Source: Trileptium ribeirensis
Lineage: Eukaryota; Nematoda; Enoplea; Enoplida; Thoracostomopsidae
Direction: 5' to 3'
Assembly: GCA_030248225.1 (NCBI GenBank)
Contig: JASANE010009921.1
Location: 1-64,000 of the forward strand
DNA: 64,000 nt
The position numbers and the translations under genes were made by a program. Below are positions 34,901 through 46,338 of this stretch, piece by piece. The notes beneath the pieces are model-generated. The model saw nothing but the letters and a program-made list of their open reading frames with translations. It made no database searches and was not told the DNA's origin. Positions within the stretch are counted from its first letter, which is position 1. The number at the start of each line of letters is the position of its first letter.

Positions 34901-35020
34901 AACATGTATGCCATGATTGTTGGTACATGTATGACAAAAATTTTCTAGTTTACTACATTTTACTATATTTTCTATACCATTGTCATGTATAGTTTACTAA
35001 TAAAGAATGAATGAAATTCT

Positions 35021-36200
35021 ATTTTATGCCTAAAATGTTTGAAAATTAAAAGACACATCCGTTTATTCATTTGCAAAAGTCCTATCACCTTCGTGCTTTA
35101 AAGTGTTTATCTAATTAAATCCTATATTGATGTGACATCAAAATTGAAAGTATATACTTATCGTAAGTACTATCACATAGTCGAATTTAGTTACTTAATG
35201 ACTGTCATTGGTGGTGGCCCGTACTGCCAGCTCAAGGTGAGAGTCACTGTTGAAATTTGGAATCAAAATATTTTCATAGTCACACAAAAGCAAAAATTTA
35301 TTGCTTCCACCCGCCGTGGTCATTTGGCGATATCTAGGGGAATTTGCGTCGCAATGAAACCTCAAGCACGAAGCCAAAGCCCAAAGACGGCGGTCGTTAG
35401 TCGACAATTTTTATCGTGGGACAATAATTTGTGGTCCATTTGTTAGACATTCTACTAGCGAGGCAACGTGAAACGCCCAGGGGATAGCTAGAGAAAACCA
35501 AGATCATCCTTGAATACTATAAAAACATTATATATGGTCGTTTATAAAGTCGGACGACTATTGATAAATTACCGAATTTTATTTTGTATTGTGTCATTTT
35601 ATAGGAAACTAGAAAGATTCCCCAAGTCATTTATGCTAATTTCTAAAAATAGTACCGCGTGTAAGTGTGGGGCTTGATTGAATAAGAAACGGCGAGAATG
35701 TCAACAACCGACTCCTCCAATTTTGAAGACCCCGTAGCGCACTTCGGAAACTTTACATTGGGTAGCTATACTTTTTTAGTAAATGAGGAAACTCATGAAC
35801 ATGCAAAGATAGCCTTTATCATGCATTCTCGTAAAAGGATAACGGGTTACCCTCGTGAGGTATTAGACCCTCTTCCTCGGAGCGAAGCACCGATCTCCCC
35901 GACATATCACAATAATAGACGACACTTGTAAAATGCAAATAAACTTATGGCTCTTCAGGACCGATATTCGATTTTGGTATCAGACTTTTTCCATTGCTAT
36001 ATCCCTTTTCGCGTTTACTAAGCGGTAGTCCTGACAAAATTGCCTCATAATTTTGTTGCAAACACCAGTTTAAGCGTTTCATGGTAACTTGGTCCAAAGA
36101 GACCTAATCCAAATTGTGAGTCGTTGTTTACTGAGTTTGTCGAATTGTTTTATGTTTGCATGTGCATTGTTGTTCGCTCGCATTGTGTAATGGAAAATAG
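35021..36200. other. Non-coding stretch after the LINE
   Basis: No gene recognised. Open frames at 35132-35446 and 35698-35931 have no domains. I looked here for a further PARP4-like exon in phase 0; ETRKIPQVIYANF after the acceptor at 35604 ends in a stop and does not fit. Confidence 0.4.
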
Positions 36201-36201
36201 C

Positions 36202-36262
36202 TCTCAGATAGCTGAGTGGTTTGAGTACGCAAGTTTCACCTGGGTTCGATCTCTGGCGCCGG
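36202..36262 (+). mobile_element. tRNA-like SINE head or tRNA pseudogene
   Basis: A-box-like TAGCTGAGTGG (36209-36219) and B-box GGTTCGATCTC (36243-36253). Their distance of 34 bp is shorter than in a normal tRNA, so the anticodon region is deleted. It differs from the head at 19340, so it comes from another tRNA. No tail or poly-A is defined. Confidence 0.5.
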
Positions 36263-36738
36263 TTTCACTTTGTCAAACGTTGTATGACGCACTAAATCAT
36301 TCGGGTATAAACTAAACATTTCACTTGCGAAATTTCAGCTTATTTCCTGATTTGCTTGATTTCCTGATATTTACAACTTTCCTATTTGTATATTTGTACA
36401 CGGCTTTGAGAATATTCGTTTATTCGGATATCACCCCTTTATGAAAGAATACTGTCAAAAATAATTAATCAAAAGGTGACACTTCACTGAAAGCTTTTAG
36501 AATGTGATATGATAATTTGTTTGTTTCAGTTGTATATTTGTCATTTTTGTTACTATCTTAGTATCCATTCGTAAAAGAAAGATCTGCAATGCCGGGTTTT
36601 TTGATGTGGAGAGGGTTAGTAGGAAATAGATATGAGAATTTCTAGCGATTTTGAACTGAGATACAAAATCAAATTGTGCTACGAAACCCGTTTAAAACCC
36701 GAAGTTTTGTGAATTGATATCATTGTATGTCTAAATTT

Positions 36739-38015
36739 GTAGTACTCGGATCGAAACTATTACGAGGTTCGAGATTTAATAAATGTAGTAGAACTGCCGT
36801 CACTCTCTGTGTAGTCCTCGGATCGAAACTATTCCGAGGATCGAGATTTAATAATTGTAGTAGAACTGCCGTCACTCTCTGTGTAGTACTCGGATCGAAA
36901 CTATTCCGAGGTCCGAGATTTAATAATTGTAGTAGAACTGCCACCACTCTCTGTGTAGTACTCGGATCTAAGCTATTCCGAGGTCCGAGATTTAATAATT
37001 GTAGTAGAACTGCCGCCACTCTCTGTGTAGTACGCGGATCTAAGCTATTCCGAGGTCCGAGATTTAATAATTGTAGTAGAACTGCCGCCACTCTCTGTGT
37101 AGTACTCGTATCGAAACTATCCCGAGATCCGAGATTTAATAATTGTAGTAGAACTGCCGCCACTCTCTGTGTAGTACTCGGATCGAAACTATCCCGAGAT
37201 CCGAGATTTAATAATTGTAGTAGAACTGCCGCCACTCTCTGTGTAGTACTCGGATCGAAACTATTTCGAGATCCGAGATTTAATAATTGTAGTAGAACTG
37301 CCGCCACTCTCTGTGTAGTACTCGGATCGAAACTATTCCGAGGTCCGAGATTTAATAATTGTAGTAGAACTGCCACCACTCTCTGTGTAGTACTCGGATC
37401 TAAGCTATTCCGAGGTCCGAGATTTAATAATTGTAGTAGAACTGCCGCCACTCTCTGTGTAGTACGCGGATCTAAGCTATTCCGAGGTCCGAGATTTAAT
37501 AATTGTAGTAGAACTGCCGCCACTCTCTGTGTAGTACTCGTATCGAAACTATCCCGAGATCCGAGATTTAATAATTGTAGTAGAACTGCCGCCACTCTCT
37601 GTGTAGTACTCGGATCGAAACTATACCGAGATCCGAGATTTAATAATTGTAGTAGAACTGCCGCCACTCTCTGTGTAGTACTCGGATCGAAACTATTTCG
37701 AGATCCGAGATTTAATAATTGTAGTAGAACTGCCGCCACTCTCTGTGTAGTACTCGGATCGAAACTATCCCGAGATCCGAGATTTAATAATTGTAGTAGA
37801 ACTGCCGCCACTCTCTGTGTAGTACTGGGATCGAAACTATTCCGAGGTCCGAGATTTAATAATTGTAGTAGAACTGCCGTCACTCTCTGTGTAGTACTGG
37901 GATCGAAACTATTCCGAAGTCCGAGATTTAATAATTGTAGTAGAACTGCCGTCACTCTCTGTGTAGTACTCGGATCGAAATTATTCCGAGGTCCGAGACT
38001 TAATTATTGTAGCAA
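36739..38015 (+). repeat. Tandem array, 72-bp unit, about 17.7 copies, with higher-order structure
   Basis: The unit begins GTAGTACTCGGATCGAAACT and ends CCACTCTCTGT; starts fall every 72 bp from 36739 to 37963. Because 72 is a multiple of three and the unit has no stops in one frame per strand, open frames of over 400 codons appear on both strands; these are not genes. Each unit has a small hairpin CTCGGA...TCCGAG. Units 3-8 (36883-37314) are repeated as units 9-14 (37315-37746) with one difference seen by eye. Edge units are more diverged. Confidence 0.95.
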
Positions 38016-39049
38016 CTGTCTGTGTCAATGGCTTCACGACAGCCAATGTGATGGTTGTTGAAATAACATATTATTTATGTAACACAAAGCTCAAAAGATT
38101 GTGAATTCGACTCAGTTCTCAAAACTGCGAGGATATAAATACTCAGAATTCAAAATTGAGACTTGTCAACGAGCAACCGTTTTGCAACATAAACAATCCA
38201 AATTAAAATGCATTTTCTGTTGTGCCTAATTTCAGTCACCTGCTCTTGAGCACATTAAGTTTTGCTTGTTAATTTATTTGAAAACGTGCGAGATGTTCTG
38301 ATATAGCATTAAACAGGATAAACTGGACACAAGTGCAAAGTCCGGGATATTTCTTCTCTTAAATAATAAAACGATGACTAGTACATAAATATATATCTAA
38401 ACTATCGGAAGAGTCGTTGCATTTCAAGCTATATAAATTATTGCTTAATTAAATTAAATTGTTTTATGTTTGGATACCCAACGCGTCACATAAATATCTT
38501 ACTCAGCAGCTTAGAATTTAGTAATTTGGTTTTACTTTAGTTTCATACACTGTGAAATGATCAGCTTCAAAGTGAAATCAACAGCAATAATTGTTAAATG
38601 AAGGCCATTACTTGTGGTCGTCGTCATTTCCTTTGTCGCTTGAACTCAAGGCGGTTCCGGCCGATTGTTCCACAAAAATGCCGAACTACCTACTTCCTCC
38701 GGATGGGACCAAGTAACAGGAGCAGCTCAATGGGGGAAGGGTGGGAAGGAGAGGGCTCATCCACTTTTTACTAACAAACATGAAAACGTGGAAAGCAACG
38801 AGGTTATAACAAAATGAATGTAAATGATGCCTCCAGATTTTTACCGACCCCCTTCACTTTCTAAGGGCATGCGACATCTCTGCGAAGGCGAAGAAACTTT
38901 CGTTCGGCTTTTTTATTACTATATTATCTCAAAATAGCCGACAGTTTAAATGTGACCTGTTGAAATTAACAATCTTTAATAAATTTATCGGCCGCAGCTA
39001 CCACTATTTAAAATCACGATTTGGGAACTGAAAAAATCCTAAATTTTCT
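38016..39049. other. Spacer between satellite arrays
   Basis: AT-rich, with a GC-richer patch at 38620-38760. No gene or clear repeat recognised. Confidence 0.4.
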
Positions 39050-39645
39050 AAAATAATAAGCCGAAGATGGTTTAAAACTTTAAAATATTCCTTAGAATAC
39101 ACATCTTATTACTTTAGAAAACCGAAGGCGGTTTTAAACCTAAAATATTCCTGGAATACACATCTTATTATTTTAGAAAACCGAAGGCGATTTTAAACTT
39201 TAAAATATCCCCTGGAATACACATTTTATTATTTTAGAAAACGCGGCTTTAAATCTAAAATATTCCTGGGATACACATCTTATTATTTTAGAAAACCAAA
39301 TGCGGTTTTACACCTTAAATATTTCCTGGAATACACGTCTTATTATTTTAGAAAACCGAAGGCGATTTTAAACATTAAAATATCCCCTGGAATACACATC
39401 TTGTTAGTTTAGAAAACCAAAGGCGCGTTTAAACCTTAAAACATCCCCTGGAATACCCATCTTATTATTTTAGAAAACCGAAGACGATTTTAAACCTAAT
39501 ATATCCCTCCCAGAATACACATCTTATTATTTTAGAAAACCAAAGGCGTTTTTAAACCTTAAAATATTCTCTATAATACACATCTTATTATTTTAGAAAG
39601 CCAAAGCCGGTTTTAAACCTTAAAATCTTCTATGGAATAGAGAGC
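39050..39645 (+). repeat. Tandem array, about 60-bp unit, about 10 diverged copies
   Basis: The unit contains TTTAGAAAACCGAAGGCGGT, then TTTAAACCTTAAAATAT and CTGGAATACACATCTTATTA. Copies vary in length (about 58-62 bp) and differ at many sites, so this array is older than its neighbours. Confidence 0.9.
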
Positions 39646-39700
39646 TTAAAGCAATGGCTTAAAAATAAACAAAAAATCCTAAAAAATTTAACTTGTTCTC

Positions 39701-40762
39701 GGTGGTTCATTGTTTTGACCAAACGGCTCAACTAGATATTTATATTAAGTATTTCTATTTAAGTGCTTGTGGCTGCACATACGTTCAACAAACTATTTAT
39801 CGGTGTCGGTGGTTCATTGTTTTGACCAAACGGCTCAACTATATATTTATATTAAGTATTTATATTTAAGTGCTTGTGGCTGCACATACGTTCAACAAAC
39901 TATTTATCGGTGTCGGTGGTTCATTGTTTTGACCAAACGGCGCAACTATATATTTATATTAAGTATTTCTATTTAAGTGCTTGTGGCTGCACATACGTTC
40001 AACAAACTATTTATCGGTGTCGGTGCTTCATTGTTTTGACCAAACGGCTCAACTATATATTTATATTAAGTATTTATATTTAAGTGCTTGTGGCTGCACA
40101 TACGTTCAACAAACTATTTATCGGTGTCGGTGGTTCATTGTTTTGACCAAACGGCGCAACTATATATTTATATTAAGTATTTATATTTAAGTGCTTGTGG
40201 CGGCACATACGTTCAACAAACTATTTATCGGTGTCGGTGGTTCATTGTTTTGACCAAACGGCGCAACTATATATTTATATTAAGTATTTATATTTAAGTG
40301 CTTGTGGCTGCACATACGTTCAACAAACTATTTATCGGTGTCGGTGGTTCATTGTTTTGACCAAACGGCTCAACTATATATTTATATTAAGTATTTATAT
40401 TTAAGTGCTTGTGGCTGCACATACGTTCAACAAACTATTTATCGGTGTCGGTGGTTCATTGTTTTGACCAAACGGCGCAACTATATATTTATATTAAGTA
40501 TTTCTATTTAAGTGCTTGTGGCTGCACATACGTTCAACAAACTATTTATCGGTGTCGGTGGTTCATTGTTTTGACCAAACGGCTCAACTATATATTTATA
40601 TTAAGTATTTATATTTAAGTGCTTGTGGCTGCACATACGTTCAACAAACTATTTATCGGTGTCGGTGGTTCATTGTTTTGACCAAACGGCGCAACTATAT
40701 ATTTATATTAAGTATTTATATTTAAGTGCTTGTGGCTGCACATACGTTCAATAAATTATTTA
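39701..40762 (+). repeat. Tandem array, 107-bp unit, about 10 copies
   Basis: Unit starts GGTGGTTCATTGTTTTGACC at 39701, 39808, 39915 and so on every 107 bp to 40664. Two variable sites (CGGCTC or CGGCGC; TATTTCT or TATTTAT) show the pattern of copies 2-5 recurring in copies 7-10, so a five-unit block (535 bp) was probably duplicated. Copy 4 has GGTGCTTC and copy 5 has GGCGGCAC as private changes. The short repeated open frames are artefacts. Confidence 0.95.
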
Positions 40763-41942
40763 TACCACAGTGAATATACAAATACATATTGCATAAAACA
40801 ATGTAAAAATATTTATTAAAGATCTTAAGAAAATAAAATGAAGACATCAAGTAATGACAAATATAGTATTGATACCGTGTGCCTCAAACTGTAGGCTTAA
40901 TTTTTTAAAGAAAAAACATCCGTTTTTCATATCGCGGCGAATCTTAGTATAAGGAGATTCCCAATTAAGTGACTTAAAATGACGATAAATTCGACTTGTA
41001 TATCCATGACATATTGATCAAGAAGTTTCGTTGAAACTGTGGGATGTATATAACTGCACATTGTGAACATGATATGAACGGATTAAGTTCTGTGGTGTAC
41101 AGGCTTAAGGTGCGATTGCTTAACATTGATGTTTGAGCATATATATCTTAATACGGCTAGGAGAACCGGCTCTTCCAAAATATCTTGATCTTGACGATGT
41201 GGTGGTATATCAGACATCCTAACTGGCAATGTGTTACAACAATTTCACCGGACATTATTCTAATTCGGCTTGACATTAAATTTTGATATTCATATCTGAA
41301 AGCTAACTTTTAGATAAAGTTGTAAACTCTAAACATAACTATAAAATATTTTATTGAGCTATACTAGTGTCCATGGTTTTAAATTTGGGTCACACCAGTG
41401 TTAACTATATGGCATAATATCTTAGAAACCATGAAAACACTACCTTAGCACTTAGCCGAAACGCCCTTTTAGGGTCTACTAACGACGTCATTGGATTATT
41501 GCTATCTTTTTTGTAAAGTCTGAAGGTAGTTGCTATTAAAAGTACATTATTGTTTACTAATTGCTTATTGCGATCATTGACCCACTGTAATATGGGCGTT
41601 TTTAATTACCGAATTTGAAGTAACTAATTATATACTTTTATTATAAAATTTTGAATTTCGCTGTGCTTTAAAATTTGAATGCTATGATTTTGTCATATAT
41701 TATTTACGTTTATGTTTCAAAAATTGTCAATATTACTGTTGTGATGATGTTTTAATGTTAAACGTTTCAAAAGTATATCTGACGCGTTTAAATCTACAAA
41801 AAGACAAAAAATTAAGCAAATAATACATTAATAATTCCGTAAAATTTTATTCAAATTTTAAAATCTGAAATTTTAAACTTTAATGAACATTTGAAGTCCG
41901 TCGTTTGAAGTGTTGAGAAATCAAGAAAATATATTAACTTAC
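40763..41942. other. AT-rich spacer
   Basis: No gene recognised. On the minus strand this would be the first intron of the candidate exon at 41943-42114, if that exon is real. Confidence 0.35.
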
Positions 41943-42114
41943 CTTGTAGTTGTTCCATATCCATCGCTTCACTGTTGTAACGTCGATGATTTGTTGAACT
42001 CGATAAATCCAAACTTGTCAATACCAATAGGGATGCTATGATATTAATGTAGGAGGCTGTTAGTGAAGAAAATGCTAAAATCCTTGGTTCCACAGATTTA
42101 CACAGCTGTTTCAT
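41943..42114 (-). CDS. Candidate first coding exon of a secreted or membrane protein
   Basis: On the minus strand the ATG at 42114 opens 57 codons plus one base, ending ATGGAACAACTACAAG before a consensus donor GTAAGTT (41936-41942). An in-frame TGA lies 12 codons upstream. Residues about 12-36 (ILAFSSLTASYINIIASLLV) are hydrophobic, like a signal peptide or anchor, after a basic N-terminus (MKQLCKSVEPR). The following NHRRYNSEAMDMEQLQ is polar. No family is recognised and no second exon was found. It could be a chance open frame with a good donor. Confidence 0.3.
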
Positions 42115-42612
42115 GAAGAATTGAATATTAGCCAGAATTGCGTTTTCTCAGGTTACGTAAGTTCATGATTTAAAAATGGATCTATTATATCGGCATGAAG
42201 ATACCTTTTTAATTTATAGTCATTTATAAAAATACATTACAATAATATCTTTATTCATATAATTAATGATATGTTTCCTAAAAATAAACATACATATGTA
42301 TACATGTGACATCGGTGGAAACATCTAGTGTTTGGGATAGATGCGCGAAGTTTCGGGGACACGAAATTGGGACTCATCTTTTCTACCAAACTGTTTTGAT
42401 TATAGCCTCCCGTATTTCTGAGGCATTGACCTTTGCATAACTGCCAAAATTTTATACGCTGAATAGAAACGGTTGGTGGTTTTACTACAGTTATTGTGTA
42501 GTTTTCAGTGATTTTACTGATTGTATTTAACATAACCTATTTTAAGAATATATATGAAGGAATGCATTCGAAAATAGCAACAGATTTTGGGGCCAAGTAA
42601 CCCTGAGGAATG
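42115..42612. other. Non-coding stretch
   Basis: Holds a 92-codon open frame on the minus strand (42255-42533) without recognisable domain. Nothing else is visible. Confidence 0.35.
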
Positions 42613-42750
42613 TTACGTTATAACAATAGAAAAAAGAATATTTTAGAGCGGGGGTTCTGGGCTTAGGCTTAGTGTATGTCTTATGTAAGGACATTAGCTT
42701 AGGCTGCCTAAAACTTAGTCTGAGTATACAGAGATTGGCATGGCCTGCAT
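42613..42750 (+). repeat. Dispersed repeat family, copy B
   Basis: TTACGTTATAACAATAG, GGGCTTAGGCTTAGTGTATG, GGACATTAGCTTAGGCT and GGCATGGCCTGCAT in the same order as copies A (261) and C (52184). Confidence 0.75.
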
Positions 42751-43724
42751 TTATTTACGCCCATCAGGGTTACTCAGGCCATATTTTGTATCAATTTGAG
42801 CGACATTGTGCTTTCGAAAACGATTAAAATTTTCAGATCTACATTAATGCTTTTCAGGAACCGTTGGGACAACACCTTATTTTCTACTTTATATATAACA
42901 AGGCAAAAAGTTGTAACAAAATACAAACAACTGGAACAATGCACAGAAATGCTACAGATAAGTGAACATCCAACCCGGACAAAATATTAAGTTGTTTGGA
43001 TATGACCACAACGCAGTTTAAAATTTCAGGTAAAATGGAAGCAATCCATCAATCAATCCATTTCGAATTTTAACGGAAAAACGCTGACTAAATGTGGGTT
43101 TATTTTCCATTGTTCCCTTTGTGAAGTTATATACAAATCAGAGTACCCCATCGGAGAAGGAATAAGAAAACATAGCCGAACTGGACTAGATCTAGTTGGG
43201 TTATAGATGACGAGTACAAAAATAATAGATTTTCACTTACATCCTTGGGCTTTGGTTAAATGGTTTTAGGATTCCGGACTTATATTTCCCAGTTGTCAGC
43301 CAATATAGCAGCAACCGGAAAGCTATATGTATCCTGCATGTTTAAGCAATAGTTGTTAAATTGGTTTTTTATTACGAAGCTACATATGATCAAGCAAAGT
43401 TTTATTAAAAAATTATTATCCAAAATATTACTTTTAACCCGCGATGCCTTCGCAGGTTAATATATATATACTGCGAAATCCGTGTTAGTGATAGATGTAT
43501 GCGATGAAATGTTGTATAAATTGCCTAAATTTAAGTCAAGGCGCTCAACCTGTTACTAGATTACAAACGAAAACTCCAAGGTTTGTTCGGATTTTGGCTC
43601 AGATTATCAGTTTTATGTTCAACACAAGTCCTCCACTTTGGAAGCGATACCTTTACGTGTTGCTACCTAAATAAGTAATATTCTCGGTGAAAAATTTTTG
43701 TTCAATCTATTTACTTATTATGAA
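42751..43724. other. Non-coding spacer
   Basis: No gene recognised; AT-rich with short frames only. Confidence 0.4.
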
Positions 43725-45171
43725 GTTTACAAGTGAACGCATCTATGTTTGGGTGACACACATGTTTACAAGTGAACACATCTATGTTTGGGTGACACAC
43801 ATGTTTACAAGTGAACGCATCTATGTTTGGGTGACACACATGTTTACAAGTGAACGCATCTATTTTTGGGTGACACACATGTTTACAAGTGAACGCATCT
43901 ATGTTTGGGTGACACACATGTTTACAAGTGAACGCATCTATGTTTGGGTGACACACATGTTTACAAGTGAACGCATCTATGTTTGGGTGACACACATGTT
44001 TACAAGTGAACGCATCTATGTTTGGGTGACACACATGTTTACAAGTGAACGCATCTATGTTTGGGTGACACACATGTATCCAAGAGACCGCATGTATGTT
44101 TGGGTGACACACATGTTTACAAGTGAACGCATCTATGTTTGGGTGACACACATGTTTACAAGTGAACGCATCTATGTTTGGGTGACACACATGTTTACAA
44201 GTGAACGCATCTATGTTTGGGTGACACACATGTTTACAAGTGAACGCATCTATGTTTGGGTGACACACATGTTTACAAGTGAACGCATCTATGTTTGGGT
44301 GACACACATGTTTACAAGTGAACGCATCTATGTTTGGGTGACACACATGTTTACAAGTGAACGCATCTATGTTTGGGTGACACACATGTTTACAAGTGAA
44401 CGCATCTATGTTTGGGTGACACACATGTTTACAAGTGAACGCATCTATGTTTGGGTGACACACATGTTTACAAGTGAACGCATCTATGTTTGGGTGACAC
44501 ACATGTTTACAAGTGAACGCATCTATGTTTGGGTGACACACATGTTTACAAGTGAACGCATCTATGTTTGGGTGACACACATGTTTACAAGTGAACGCAT
44601 CTATGTTTGGGTGCACACACATGTTGACAAGTGAACGCATCTATGTTTGGGTGACACACATGTTTACAAGTGAACGCATCTATGTTTGGGTGACACACAT
44701 GTTTACAAGTGAACGCATCTATGTTTGGGTGACACACATGTTTACAAGTGAACGCATCTATGTTTGGGTGACACACATGTTTACAAGTGAACGCATCTAT
44801 GTTTGGGTGACACACATGTTTACAAGTGAACGCATCTATGTTTGGGTGCACACTAGTTTACAAGTGAACGCATCTATGTTTGGGTGACACACATGTTTAC
44901 AAGTGAACGCATCTATGTTTGGGTGACACACATGTTTACAAGTGAACGCATCTATGTTTGGGTGACACACATGTTTACAAGTGAACGCATCTATGTTTGG
45001 GTGACACACATGTTTACAAGTGAACGCATCTATGTTTGGGTGACACACATGTTTACAAGTGAACGCATCTATGTTTGGGTGACACACATGTTTACAAGTG
45101 AACGCATCTATGTTTGGGTGACACACATGTTTACAAGTGAACGCATCTATGTTTGGATGACACACATGTTT
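43725..45171 (+). repeat. Tandem array, 39-bp unit, about 37 copies
   Basis: The unit is ATGTTTACAAGTGAACGCAT followed by CTATGTTTGGGTGACACAC. Most copies are identical. One copy near 44075 is diverged (TATCCAAGAGACCGCATG). Two copies carry 1-bp length changes (near 44612, +1; near 44850, -1), about six units apart. Since 39 is divisible by three, the unit reads as MFTSERIYVWVTH on one strand and a Cys/His-rich 13-mer on the other. This looks like a coding repeat but is best read as a young minisatellite. Confidence 0.95.
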
Positions 45172-46001
45172 CGGAGGCCGCCATGATACTGGAAGATTAC
45201 GTTGGCCGAGACTCTTATAGGCATATCGGAATTGTTCAAGACCAAATTAGTCGCTAGAATCTGCATATTTTTTGGCATCAGAAAGCTTTGCTTGGCAACA
45301 ATGCGTATTGTTCAGCACTGTACGGTAGCATACTAGAGGCTTATAGACCTTGTATCGAAAAAAATAGCAAAAGATATTTTGTACAAATATGTCTTTTTTT
45401 TCTAAGAAAGAAAACGCACATGCAACAAGTCGTACTAATTAATATTTAACCAATTTCATAGTATCTGTACTTGGACTCAAGCGTAGTGTATAATGAAACG
45501 GCAAATGATGGTCTAAATACTGTAGTATGTTGACATTCGATATTGCTTATACAGTCTCATATATAATACCGGTCTGAAGTTAGCAGACTATAATAATTGT
45601 CTCAAATAAATTGATTCTCGTTCAATCGTATAGATTTGGCTACGGTATGGTTTGTGAAAATAGATTTAAATTGAAATTATTATGAAGAATTTATTAAGTG
45701 AGAAACTGTATAAGAAATTATACAATTTGAAGAAAGTATATATGTCAATTCCTAACGGCTCATCTATGAATGTTCCGTACGTTGTGGTAAATTATTATTC
45801 TTTCCCCCAACATAGTTTGACAGTGCAAAAGCGCAAATTGAGTGATAGCGGATCTTAGAAGATTATAAACGTTTCTCTTAGTATGAAACTTAATTTTCGA
45901 GAAATCTGTATATATATCATCTCAGTTGTATAAACATATATAGTTTTACACTTAATTTTGCAATGAATAATTCAATCTGTCAACATATAGGGTGTAAAAT
46001 C
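45172..46001. other. Non-coding spacer
   Basis: AT-rich; nothing recognised. Confidence 0.4.
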
Positions 46002-46338
46002 ATTAGGAACAGTTATTTTTTGTCAAAGTTAATAAGCTGACGTGAAGCCAAGCCTGCGTTCTACAGTGATCCATTTCAAGTAAAAGAACGGTTTACCAAC
46101 TAGTATTAAATTTAGATTTGGGGACAAAAACGAAATTAAAAAACCAAAATATGAACAGTTTCGCTATTTAAAATTAGGAACAGTTATTTTTGTCAAAGTT
46201 AATAAGCTGACGTGAAGCCAAGCCTGCGTTCTACAGTGTTCCATTTCAAGCAAAAGAACAGTTTACCAACTAGTATTAAATTTAGGTTTGGGGACGAAAA
46301 CGAAATTAAAAAAACCAAAATATGAACAGTTTCGCTAG
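46002..46338 (+). repeat. 171-bp tandem duplication
   Basis: ATTAGGAACAGTTATTTTT starts at 46002 and again at 46173; both copies run through GCTGACGTGAAGCCAAGCCT to ATGAACAGTTTCGCTA. They differ at fewer than ten positions, so the duplication is recent. Confidence 0.95.

Larger units (their letters stand above)
31150..35020 (+). mobile_element. CR1-like LINE, second family, nearly full length and dead
   Basis: Order: 5' UTR, ORF1 (31185-32032), ORF2 (about 32090-34900) and 3' UTR with AATAAA at 34999-35004, followed by a short GAAT-type tail (AATGAATGAAATTC). A polyadenylation signal and a short microsatellite tail fit CR1-group LINEs. Its proteins differ from those of the 14.6-18.8 kb element, so it is a separate family. 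It lies in the same orientation as the PARP4-like gene, in or after its fifth intron. Confidence 0.8.

Noticed and set aside
35586..35655. PARP4-like exon 6 after the acceptor at 35604
   Set aside because: The phase-0 frame stops after 13 codons and does not resemble the regulatory domain.
36720..38061. Open frames of 411 and 444 codons on both strands
   Set aside because: They exist only because the satellite unit is 72 bp, a multiple of three, and has no stop in those frames.
39767..40725. Eight overlapping 69-codon frames as a gene family
   Set aside because: Each is the same two-unit read of the 107-bp array.
43687..45186. Long open frames with MFTSERIYVWVTH repeats as a repeat protein
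   Set aside because: The 39-bp unit is a multiple of three, both strands are open, and indel units break the frame; no flanking exon signals.
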